DNA of 64,000 bases from assembly GCF_040451425.1 (NCBI RefSeq), contig NZ_CP144374.1, positions 434,001 to 498,000 on the forward strand. The letters run 5' to 3'. The notes under the pieces are model-generated. The model was not told where the DNA came from. It was given only the letters and a program-made list of their open reading frames with translations, and searched no databases. Positions 9,490 through 16,457 of the stretch are shown here, one piece after another; the first letter of the stretch is position 1; each line of letters opens with the position of its first letter. This stretch comes from Thermodesulfovibrio sp. 3462-1. Its GTDB lineage: Bacteria > Nitrospirota > Thermodesulfovibrionia > Thermodesulfovibrionales > Thermodesulfovibrionaceae. Position numbers and translations under genes: made by a program.

Positions 9490-11505
9490 TTAGGCTTCGG
9501 TACTGACTGAAATAAGCTTAAAATCACCTTCTAATTCCTTAAGAAGGTTTAATCTATTTTGATGACAGCTCAATATAATTACCTGATTTGATTTTGCAAT
9601 GTCCTGGATTAAATATTTCATGCCCTTAACAAATCTTTCATCATCTGAGTGGGCGAAGGGCTCATCAAGTATTAAAGGAATTTTTATATTGTTACTTAAA
9701 GCCTGAGCAAGAATGACTCTCACAGTAAGGTATATCTGTTCCACCATTCCTCCGCTGAGTTTACTTTCAATTTCTTTCTCCGATAAAGCATATTCAATTT
9801 CTGGCACTTTTATATTAAAGGAAAGGTCTTTGTTAAAAGATATGTTTACTGTTTTGCCTGTTATTTTACTTAAAAGCTCAGAAGCTGATATATTTAATTT
9901 TTCAGCCCAGACTGCATGATGTTTCTTTGTAATATTTTCAATTACTTCAAAAGATTTTTGTAAGGCTTTCTTAAATCTTTCCAGAGTTTCTAATCGCTTT
10001 GCTAAAGTCTCTATCTTTTCATCTATCTCTTCAATTTCTTTTCTGTACTGAATAATTTTTTCATAATCCCTCTGAAGTTGATGAATTTTGTCTTTTAAAT
10101 CCTCTTTAGCCCTGAGTAGTTCTTCTTTTTTCTGTTCATATTTTTCAATATCTTCATAATTTATTTCCCCATCAGTGAGAATTCTTGATTCATAAAAGTT
10201 TATTTCCTCATTGGAAAGAAGATTTTTCTTGAATTCTTCAATTTTTTTCGCATTTTCTATAAATTCTTTGATTTCTTTCCTGTGCATATTCATTTTCTTA
10301 AATACATTGAAGAATTCCTGTCTGTCATTTATAAAAAATTTAGAAATCAACTGGTCTATATTCTCAGAAAGTCTTTGAGTTTTCAGTTGCAATTCTTTTA
10401 TTTCATTGTTTAATTTTTTGTTTTCACTGTAAAGTTTGAGTTGATAAAAAAGTAGAGGAATACATAGGGCAATTCCTGAGTAAAATATTTTATTTGTTAA
10501 TCCTCCTATGATGCTTAATAAGGCTATTATGAGAACCAGAAAGTATATTTTTTTTGATAAATTTTTTATCTCACTATGCCTCTGCTGTTTTGATTTTAAA
10601 CTCTGTAGCAATGCCTGCATTTCATTTTCGTAAAGAATTATAAATTGCTGCTCTTCAGATTTTAGATTTTCAAAATCTCTATAAAAATCAACGAATTTTT
10701 TAAATTCCTTTAATTCCTGATTTCTTTTTTCAAGTTTCTCAATCTCTTTCCTGTAAAAATTATCTCTATGAATTTTCCATTTAGCATAATTACTGTCAAT
10801 CTCTATTAGTTTATTGTTTATTTTTTCTAATTCATGCATTTTTTCAGCATAATTTTCAATAAGTTCTGCCTGCAAGTCTGTCAAATTTTTAAAATATGAC
10901 TTTTCTTTTTCGTATTTAGCAATTTCTTCTCTCCATATTTTTATTGCTGTATCCAGCTTGCCCTTTGTAGCAAAAGGAAAGAGTATGCCCGTATGAATGC
11001 TTTCATGAAGTGCCTCTTTTATTTTGGCTAAGGCTACTGATGCTGAAGTATCCTGAAAACCTGTATCAATAGCTCTCTCTAAAAAAGATGTAATTGAATA
11101 AAGCTCCTTTGTATTTATTCCTGCCTTTTGAGTTAAAAAAGAAGTATTGATAAAAATTTCCCGTGATAGATTAAAAATAATCTCTCCTGGTAATTTTCTT
11201 ATAATTCTTCCTTTATTTTTGGTCTCAATTTTTACTGGATTTCCATTCTTAAATATTTTATATCCATCGTAATTTCTTATAATCTGATAGAAATCATTTT
11301 CCGATTCAATCTCTATCTTAATGGTGCCATTGTGTAAAAGATGAGAGCCTTTTAGAGGATATAGGGCTTCAAGCATAGAGTTTGCAAGAAGGGATTTGCC
11401 AGCTTCATTTTTGTCAAAAATAATACAGCAGGGATGTTCAAAAATAAATTCCCTTAGCCTGTATATTCCTACATTTTCTATGAATACTCTTTTTATTTTA
11501 ATCAT
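9490..11505 (-). CDS. Rad50/SbcC-like ATPase with internal membrane hairpin (YhaN-like)
   Basis: This is an SMC/Rad50-type ATPase of 671 residues that probably partners the Mre11-like nuclease encoded just upstream. The Walker A region lies at about residues 30-38 (DKNEAGKS, lacking the usual first glycine). Long coiled-coil arms follow, then an ABC signature LSGGMVEQ (about 580) and Walker B LILDEPFAHSDD (about 613). Unlike classical SbcC, the coiled coil is interrupted at about residues 315-355 by two hydrophobic segments that look like a membrane hairpin. That layout recalls Bacillus subtilis YhaN. Its start overlaps the nuclease stop by 8 bases. A role in DNA end processing at the membrane is inferred, not shown. 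Confidence 0.85.
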   Translation of the reverse strand: MIKIKRVFIENVGIYRLREFIFEHPCCIIFDKNEAGKSLLANSMLEALYPLKGSHLLHNGTIKIEIESENDFYQIIRNYDGYKIFKNGNPVKIETKNKGRIIRKLPGEIIFNLSREIFINTSFLTQKAGINTKELYSITSFLERAIDTGFQDTSASVALAKIKEALHESIHTGILFPFATKGKLDTAIKIWREEIAKYEKEKSYFKNLTDLQAELIENYAEKMHELEKINNKLIEIDSNYAKWKIHRDNFYRKEIEKLEKRNQELKEFKKFVDFYRDFENLKSEEQQFIILYENEMQALLQSLKSKQQRHSEIKNLSKKIYFLVLIIALLSIIGGLTNKIFYSGIALCIPLLFYQLKLYSENKKLNNEIKELQLKTQRLSENIDQLISKFFINDRQEFFNVFKKMNMHRKEIKEFIENAKKIEEFKKNLLSNEEINFYESRILTDGEINYEDIEKYEQKKEELLRAKEDLKDKIHQLQRDYEKIIQYRKEIEEIDEKIETLAKRLETLERFKKALQKSFEVIENITKKHHAVWAEKLNISASELLSKITGKTVNISFNKDLSFNIKVPEIEYALSEKEIESKLSGGMVEQIYLTVRVILAQALSNNIKIPLILDEPFAHSDDERFVKGMKYLIQDIAKSNQVIILSCHQNRLNLLKELEGDFKLISVSTEA

Positions 11506-12640
11506 AAAATTTTGGTATTAATGTTTTCCCGGCAAAAGCATCAAGTCCGTATATTAAAGCATCTTCAATAATTTGTTTTTCCTCATCCTTTGCCAGTTCT
11601 CTCATTTTGAGCATTTCATTAATAAAGAGTCCAATCGTTGTTTCTGGTGAGATTTCCTTTAATCTCTCAAATCTCTCAATATCAAATTTTGTGAATTCAG
11701 AAATGTCAAATAAAATTTTATGTTCAGAAAAAAGTTCTTTTAAATAGCTAATATTTAAATCTCCCATGCCTTTGATTTTTAAAATAAAAAGGGTATCCTG
11801 AGGAGCATCACTCTCTGTGATTTCAGTAGATATTATATTTTTGACTTTTTCAATATTTTGAGAGGCTGAAATCTCAATTTTTTTGATGGAAAAATCACTT
11901 AACCCTACAAATTCTGTTTCAATTTTTGTTTTACCACTGTCTTTTACAATTTCAACAATCAGTCCACCCCTTTTACCATATTCATAGATTGAAGTTGGCA
12001 CCATACTTCCTGAATAGGCTGCTTTTATTCCTGAGTCATCATAGATTTCCGAGTAATTATGATAATGTCCTAAAGCAATGTAATCAAAGCCTGATTTTAA
12101 AATATCACTGTCTTCAAAGGGATGCCAGATTTCTTTGCCTTCAGGATTAAAGTTAATTCTTGATGCGTGAATAACTGCTATATTAATTTTTGATGGATTA
12201 ATATCTTCGATTTTATCAAAAGCTCGCATTTGTCTGCTAAGACAGGGTTTTCCATAAATATTTACATTTTTAAAGGAGAAATATGAAAATGTCGGTTTTT
12301 TAAATATTTTCACATTTTCTTGCCATCCTTTAAATCTGAGTATATTAAGAAGTTTTTCATCATATGGACAATTAGGTGCTAAAAAATCATGATTTCCAGG
12401 TGAAATAATAACAGGTTTTGGATAGATTAATTCAAAAACTTCGTTTAAAAACTCTATATCTTCCCTGTAAATTTTATCATTTTCAAAAAAATCTCCTGCC
12501 ACTATCATGGCATCAAGCTGCTTTTCTTTAATGATTTTAAATGCTTTTAAAAGAGCTTGTTTACAATAGTTAAGTCTATCTATTCCCTTGATTTTTAAAC
12601 CTAAATGAAGGTCAGAAATTTGTAAAAAATTAAATTTCAT
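11498..12640 (-). CDS. Mre11/SbcD-like metallophosphoesterase (YhaO-like DNA nuclease)
   Basis: This is a calcineurin-like phosphoesterase of the Mre11/SbcD family with the metal-binding motifs in order: SDLHLG (9-14), GDFFEN (49-54), GNHDF (82-86), then VIHASR and GHYHN. Mre11-type enzymes are Mn-dependent DNA exo/endonucleases that work with a Rad50-type ATPase, here the overlapping downstream gene. The protein is 380 residues, near the usual SbcD/YhaO size, with a divergent C-terminal capping region. The first gene of this minus-strand pair faces HU across 95 bases. Pairing with a membrane-spanning Rad50-like protein favours the YhaO/YhaN type over SbcCD. Confidence 0.88.
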   Translation of the reverse strand: MKFNFLQISDLHLGLKIKGIDRLNYCKQALLKAFKIIKEKQLDAMIVAGDFFENDKIYREDIEFLNEVFELIYPKPVIISPGNHDFLAPNCPYDEKLLNILRFKGWQENVKIFKKPTFSYFSFKNVNIYGKPCLSRQMRAFDKIEDINPSKINIAVIHASRINFNPEGKEIWHPFEDSDILKSGFDYIALGHYHNYSEIYDDSGIKAAYSGSMVPTSIYEYGKRGGLIVEIVKDSGKTKIETEFVGLSDFSIKKIEISASQNIEKVKNIISTEITESDAPQDTLFILKIKGMGDLNISYLKELFSEHKILFDISEFTKFDIERFERLKEISPETTIGLFINEMLKMRELAKDEEKQIIEDALIYGLDAFAGKTLIPKFYD

Positions 12641-12661
12641 TCTTTTATTATAAAAAAATAC

Positions 12662-12690
12662 TTGACATTATATGAAAAATTTGGTATTGT
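12662..12690 (+). promoter_or_regulatory. Sigma-70-type promoter of the HU gene
   Basis: A perfect -35 box TTGACA (12662-12667) is followed after 17 bases by TATTGT (12685-12690). Transcription would start near 12697, giving a leader of about 40 bases with an AAAGGAGG site before the ATG at 12736. Confidence 0.8.
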
Positions 12691-12735
12691 TTACATCAAA
12701 TCCTTAATTTATCAATAAAAAGGAGGTAAGTAGTT

Positions 12736-13008
12736 ATGACAAAGGCAGAATTAGTAAGCAAAATTGCAGGGAAGGCAGAGCTTACAAAGGCTGAGGCAGC
12801 GAAGGCACTGGATGCTACAATTGATGCGATTAAAGAAGCTCTCAAAAAAGGCGACAAGGTTACATTAGTAGGTTTTGGCAGCTTCTATGTTTCAAAGAGA
12901 AAGGCAAGAAAGGGAAGAAATCCAAGAACTGGACAGGAAATTAAGATTCCTGCAACAAAAGTTCCTAAATTTACAGCAGGAAAATCTTTGAAAGAAGCAG
13001 TAAAGTAA
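12736..13008 (+). CDS. hup: DNA-binding protein HU
   Basis: HU is a small basic, dimeric nucleoid protein that bends DNA without strong sequence preference. The 90-residue product has the classic form: an N-terminal helical dimerisation part (MTKAELVSKIA), the GFGSFYVSKRKARKGRNPRT segment leading into the beta-arm, and a basic C-terminal helix. It has its own strong promoter, a near-ideal ribosome-binding site and its own terminator, so it is a single-gene unit that is probably highly expressed. HU and IHF subunits are related; the sequence fits HU better than IHF. Confidence 0.96.
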   Translation: MTKAELVSKIAGKAELTKAEAAKALDATIDAIKEALKKGDKVTLVGFGSFYVSKRKARKGRNPRTGQEIKIPATKVPKFTAGKSLKEAVK

Positions 13009-13023
13009 TCTCTGAAAATTTAT

Positions 13024-13060
13024 TTTAGGGGAGGAGAAAATCTTCCCCTAAATACTTTTT
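13024..13060 (+). terminator. Intrinsic terminator after the HU gene
   Basis: A 12-bp stem with one G-U pair (TTTAGGGGAGGA, 13024-13035, and its partner 13041-13052) closes the loop GAAAA. TACTTTTT follows. It starts 15 bases after the HU stop and ends just before the next gene's start. Confidence 0.82.
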
Positions 13061-13064
13061 AAAA

Positions 13065-14231
13065 GTGAAGGATTGGTCTGAGTTTCTTTTAAAACATATC
13101 TTCAGAGAAAAAATTCCTCCGAAACAGCAATTAAAAAATTTAATTCTAAAAGCTTCTGAGCTTTTTACTTTTTCAGATTTTAAAAGACCTATAGATTACA
13201 TGAAAAATCAGGATATTTTAAAAGGCTATCTTGCCTATTTTTTCCCTGTAAATTTGTCAAAAGTATATGGAATTCTTAAGGAGCTTTTCAGGCATCCTTC
13301 AATTTCTCATAAAAAAGATTTAAAAATAGTTGACATTGGTTGTGGTCCCTGTCCAGCAGTTCTGCCAGTTTTTAAGCTATTTGAGCAAGGAATAATTTCA
13401 GCAGGCTATATCAGATATGAAGGTGTTGAATTAGAAGATCAGGCTATGAATTTTGCAAAGGAAATGATTGAGAGATTTAAACCATATAATTTGTCAGTAA
13501 ATTATGAATTTTTAAAAGCTGATGCATCTGATGTAAAAACTTATGTTGAATTGAAAGAATTAAAACCTGACATAATGATTTTTTCAAATTCTATGGGAGA
13601 ACTATTCGATAAACAAGGAATAAGCCAGGAGGACTTTATAAAATTCATAAAGTATTTTATTTATCGTAATGAAAATTTTACTCTAATTATTATTGAACCA
13701 GCAACTAAAAGAAGTTCTATGAGGCTTCATAAACTCAGAGATAGCCTGATTGATGAGCTTAAACTTTATCCTTACAGCCCTTGTCTGAATAATCTTGCAT
13801 GTTCTGCTCTTAAAGCAAACAACTGGTGTTATGAAGAAAGGAGATGGATTCCTCCAGAATATCTTTCGTTTTTAAGCGCAGTGGGACTGCAGGTAAATTA
13901 TCTTAAATTTAGCTATGTAATTTTAAGAAAAGATGGGATAAACATAAAAGATACTTTTCCAGAACATGAGATGGTTATAAAAAACACTTCCCATCTTCTC
14001 AATGAAAAAGGAAAAAGCAGATTATGGGGATGCTGGGATGGAAGACTTGTTGATATTGAGAGATTAAAAAGAGACTATATAGAAGATGATTGCTGGCTGA
14101 AAATTAAAAAAGGCTGCTATTTTTCTTTTTCTGAGTTTATTGAAGTCTCAGAAAAAAAAGTCCGCATTCCTAAAAATTCTAAAATAGAAATTTTTTACTG
14201 TCCTGAAATTGTATCTTTTATTTCCTTGTAG
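13065..14231 (+). CDS. Class I SAM methyltransferase, Rsm22-like
   Basis: This is a 388-residue protein with a Rossmann methyltransferase fold. Motif I is VDIGCGPCP (89-97), and an acidic motif follows in the 120s (YEGVELEDQA). In the second half a cysteine-containing stretch (about residues 238-262: PCLNNLACSA, NNWCYEERRW) resembles the Cys cluster of Rsm22/METTL17-type proteins, which are associated with the small ribosomal subunit. The start is GTG, directly after the HU terminator, without a clear ribosome-binding site. Its 3' end overlaps the convergent HTH gene by 37 bases. The methyltransferase fold is clear; the Rsm22 link is a resemblance only, and the substrate is unknown. Confidence 0.7.
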   Translation: MKDWSEFLLKHIFREKIPPKQQLKNLILKASELFTFSDFKRPIDYMKNQDILKGYLAYFFPVNLSKVYGILKELFRHPSISHKKDLKIVDIGCGPCPAVLPVFKLFEQGIISAGYIRYEGVELEDQAMNFAKEMIERFKPYNLSVNYEFLKADASDVKTYVELKELKPDIMIFSNSMGELFDKQGISQEDFIKFIKYFIYRNENFTLIIIEPATKRSSMRLHKLRDSLIDELKLYPYSPCLNNLACSALKANNWCYEERRWIPPEYLSFLSAVGLQVNYLKFSYVILRKDGINIKDTFPEHEMVIKNTSHLLNEKGKSRLWGCWDGRLVDIERLKRDYIEDDCWLKIKKGCYFSFSEFIEVSEKKVRIPKNSKIEIFYCPEIVSFISL

Positions 14232-14590
14232 GCAAGACGGGCAATCGCTCCTGCAGTATGAACTTTAAGTTCCTTTTTATTTTCACCTGAAGCTTCTTCT
14301 AATTCTTTAATCTTCTTTAATGCTATCTCAGGGTCTGAGCGAAGTATCATTCTTACTGTATTTTTTGTAATTCCTACTATGCTCGCTATTTCTTCCTCGC
14401 TTTTTAAAAATTTTTCTTTAAGCACAACTGCATAAGAAGCCCTTGCTAAAGCAGGAAGCCATGTAAGACTTCTGTATTCAGCAAGTTTTCTAATTCCACC
14501 AAGAAGCTCAATTGTTTTGAAAAAAACTTTTTGTGTAATCTCCTCAACATCAGAAGATTCATCTTTTTGAGGCTTGACTTCAATAACCAT
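14195..14590 (-). CDS. Small helix-turn-helix protein of the KaiC-like operon
   Basis: This is a 131-residue protein with a predicted helix-turn-helix at about residues 66-85 (EEIASIVGITKNTVRMILR). It is preceded by a helical region (TIELLGGIRKLAEYRSLTW) and followed by a charged helix. It is probably a DNA-binding regulator or an adaptor of the KaiC-like ATPase encoded 3 bases upstream. The same-strand order GYD protein, KaiC-like ATPase, HTH protein with 1-3 base gaps indicates one operon. I do not recognise a named family with certainty. The 3' end overlaps the convergent methyltransferase gene. Confidence 0.72.
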   Translation of the reverse strand: MVIEVKPQKDESSDVEEITQKVFFKTIELLGGIRKLAEYRSLTWLPALARASYAVVLKEKFLKSEEEIASIVGITKNTVRMILRSDPEIALKKIKELEEASGENKKELKVHTAGAIARLAYKEIKDTISGQ

Positions 14591-14593
14591 TTT

Positions 14594-15487
14594 TTACCTC
14601 CCAATAGGTTCAAGGATTTTTACAAGTCCTGTTTCTGTTATTTCAAGAAAATGCGTTTTTGTATCATGACCTGAAAGTCTACAACCATCAATTCTGAAAA
14701 GTCTTACAATATCACCGATTTCTTTTTTATAAAGTTTCATTTTGTATGCAGAATCAACCAGTTCTTTAGCTAAAACCATTGTTCCATCAACAATGTGTCC
14801 TACAGCATATCCTCCTGCAGCCTCTGCAGTAAGTTCTTCGTGTCCGCTTCTTTTTTGTGATACAAGGAGTGCTGTTTGATACCATTTTTTTAAAAAATTG
14901 AAAATTTGCCTTACCACAACTCTTGCAAGCATTTCTTTATTTTCAAAAAGCCCTGTAACAGAATCAATCACTGTAAATTTAACTTTATAGTTCTGAATTA
15001 CATAGGCGAGAGTGGAAAGAAGTTCAGGAATATTTTCCCTTAAGCTTCCATAGGAAGCAGCATCAATCAAAATTATGTTGTCTTCAAATTTCTCAAAATT
15101 ATATCCCATTGCCTGCGCTCTGAGCCTAAGCCCAGCAACAAGAAAGTTTGCAGGAGCCTCAACAGTTATAAAGGCTACTTTATATCCCTTTCTTGCCTGT
15201 TCTACAGCAAATTGTTCAACCATTAATGATTTTCCTGTGTCTGAAACTCCTGTAATATTAAAAACAGAGTAGGCTGGAATTCCTCCAAGAGGCTGATTAA
15301 TAAGCTTACCATCTTTTAGTGTAACTATATAAAAAAGCTTGTCAAGCCCTTCAATTCCTGTTGAGACTCCTTCTATTTCTGGAGCTTTTTCAAGTGCCTG
15401 TTTAGCTGTAAATATAGCCTTCTTAACAGGCTCAGGATATTCTTTCTGTTCTTTTAATGTTTCTGTAATTTCAGTTTCCTTTTTCAT
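14594..15487 (-). CDS. Single-domain KaiC/RecA-superfamily ATPase
   Basis: This is a 297-residue RecA-fold ATPase of the KaiC-like type. Walker A is GVSDTGKS (80-87), followed by the beta-strand FITVEAP (107-112), where KaiC proteins carry catalytic acidic residues. Walker B is FTVIDSV (171-177). Only one ATPase domain is present, unlike cyanobacterial KaiC, which has two. A 40-residue charged N-terminal extension precedes the domain. Single-domain KaiC-like proteins are widespread in archaea and thermophilic bacteria and often sit with regulators; there is no reason to infer a clock. Neighbours are a GYD protein (1 base upstream) and an HTH protein (3 bases downstream). Confidence 0.85.
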   Translation of the reverse strand: MKKETEITETLKEQKEYPEPVKKAIFTAKQALEKAPEIEGVSTGIEGLDKLFYIVTLKDGKLINQPLGGIPAYSVFNITGVSDTGKSLMVEQFAVEQARKGYKVAFITVEAPANFLVAGLRLRAQAMGYNFEKFEDNIILIDAASYGSLRENIPELLSTLAYVIQNYKVKFTVIDSVTGLFENKEMLARVVVRQIFNFLKKWYQTALLVSQKRSGHEELTAEAAGGYAVGHIVDGTMVLAKELVDSAYKMKLYKKEIGDIVRLFRIDGCRLSGHDTKTHFLEITETGLVKILEPIGR

Positions 15488-15488
15488 T

Positions 15489-15776
15489 TTATGTCTTCAA
15501 ATTTTTAATCAACTCTTCCACTGTAATGGCAGGCATTGTCATGAGTTGAACTGTGCCTCTTGAACCAAGTTCAACAGACATTTTCATCACTGTGATATTA
15601 TCTGGAGCCTCAATAATGTTTACAAAATCATAGGGTCCAAGAACAGCATACTGCGCAATTAGCCTGACTCCCATTTTTTCAATCTCCTTGTTGACTTCAG
15701 TAATTCTTTCAGGCCTTTCCTTTAAAGTCTCTCTTCCTTCATCTGTAAGAGTGCTTAAAATAACATAGTAAGGCAT
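15489..15776 (-). CDS. GYD-domain protein
   Basis: This is a 95-residue protein of the GYD family, small alpha/beta barrel-like proteins related in fold to dimeric ferredoxin-like domains and of unknown function. The family's namesake motif appears as the segment VLGPYDFVNIIEAPD in mid-sequence, with an N-terminal strand YYVILSTLTDEG. It has a good ribosome-binding site (GGAGGTG on the minus strand) and is the first gene of the operon with the KaiC-like ATPase and the HTH protein. A ligand-sensing or dimer-forming role in that operon is a guess from size and position. Confidence 0.8.
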   Translation of the reverse strand: MPYYVILSTLTDEGRETLKERPERITEVNKEIEKMGVRLIAQYAVLGPYDFVNIIEAPDNITVMKMSVELGSRGTVQLMTMPAITVEELIKNLKT

Positions 15777-15800
15777 AATACACCTCCATTATTTTTTTAA

Positions 15801-15809
15801 ATTATACCA
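15801..15809 (-). promoter_or_regulatory. Extended -10 promoter of the GYD-KaiC-HTH operon
   Basis: On the minus strand TGG-TATAAT forms an extended -10 element (TG at 15809-15808, TATAAT 15806-15801), about 25 bases before the GYD start codon at 15776. No convincing -35 box is present; the upstream DNA is A/T-rich. Confidence 0.55.
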
Positions 15810-15828
15810 ATTTTTTTAGTAAATTTTT

Positions 15829-15834
15829 TATAAT
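15829..15834 (+). promoter_or_regulatory. -10 box immediately upstream of cutA (leaderless start)
   Basis: A perfect TATAAT ends 6 bases before the cutA ATG, and no ribosome-binding site is present. Transcription would begin at or next to the A of the start codon, giving a leaderless mRNA. No good -35 box is visible. Confidence 0.5.
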
Positions 15835-15840
15835 TAAATT

Positions 15841-16155
15841 ATGGATTACATGGTGATTTTCATAACAGCACCTAATGAAGAGGAAGCAGTAAAAATAGCA
15901 AAAACTCTTGTTGAAGAAAAACTTGCAGGTTGCGTAAATATCATAAAAAATATTCGTTCCATTTATTCCTGGCAGGACAAAATTGAGGATGAGCCAGAAG
16001 TTCTGATGATAGTTAAAACACGCTCTGAGTTGTTTGAAGAGCTTGAAAAAAGAGTAAAATCACTTCATTCCTATACAGTGCCCGAGATTATAGGATTAAA
16101 AATTAAAAAAGGCAGTGAAAGCTATTTAAACTGGCTTAGTGAGGTTACAAAATGA
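15841..16155 (+). CDS. cutA: Divalent-cation tolerance protein CutA
   Basis: CutA is a small trimeric cytoplasmic protein of the PII-like fold, linked in E. coli to copper tolerance; its biochemical role is still unclear. The 104-residue product has the full family pattern: the N-terminal strand VIFITAPNEEEA, EEKLAGCVNI, SIYSWQDKIEDEPEVLMIVKTR and the ending YTVPEIIGLKI. It starts next to a TATAAT box without a ribosome-binding site. The next gene overlaps its stop by 4 bases (ATGA), suggesting translational coupling. Confidence 0.96.
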   Translation: MDYMVIFITAPNEEEAVKIAKTLVEEKLAGCVNIIKNIRSIYSWQDKIEDEPEVLMIVKTRSELFEELEKRVKSLHSYTVPEIIGLKIKKGSESYLNWLSEVTK

Positions 16156-16457
16156 AAGAGGAAGCTTATACTTCTTTGATCTGTAAGAAATTTTGCAACT
16201 ACTATAAACCTGGCAAAGAAACTGAATTATGCGGAGGATATTTTTATCTCAAGCAATATATTACCTCTCGTGAGTTAGATGGAATTATTGAGATATTTCA
16301 TTTAAATAATGAGGCAGTACCAGTTCAGGGTTTATCCTTCCTCTGTGATAAATGCGATTTTAGAGAAGATGGATGTGATTTCTTTGTCAATAAAAGCCAG
16401 ATACCCTGTGGAGGATATCTGATAATTAGCAGACTCCTTTATTATTTAAATTTCTGA
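16152..16457 (+). CDS. Cysteine-rich small protein, unknown function
   Basis: I do not recognise this 101-residue protein. It has seven cysteines (11, 15, 27, 65, 68, 75, 86) arranged as two similar blocks. Both blocks end in CGGY: Cx3C-x11-CGGY in the N-terminal half and Cx2C-x6-C-x10-CGGY in the C-terminal half. This spacing suggests a metal or Fe-S site, perhaps from an internal duplication. It overlaps cutA by 4 bases, so the two are probably translated together. Its 3' end overlaps the convergent hisD gene by 12 bases. No signal peptide or membrane segment is seen. Confidence 0.7.
   Translation: MKEEAYTSLICKKFCNYYKPGKETELCGGYFYLKQYITSRELDGIIEIFHLNNEAVPVQGLSFLCDKCDFREDGCDFFVNKSQIPCGGYLIISRLLYYLNF

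Noticed and set aside
14594-15487. Circadian clock KaiC
   Set aside because: Only one ATPase domain is present and there are no kaiA/kaiB genes; it is a generic KaiC-like ATPase.
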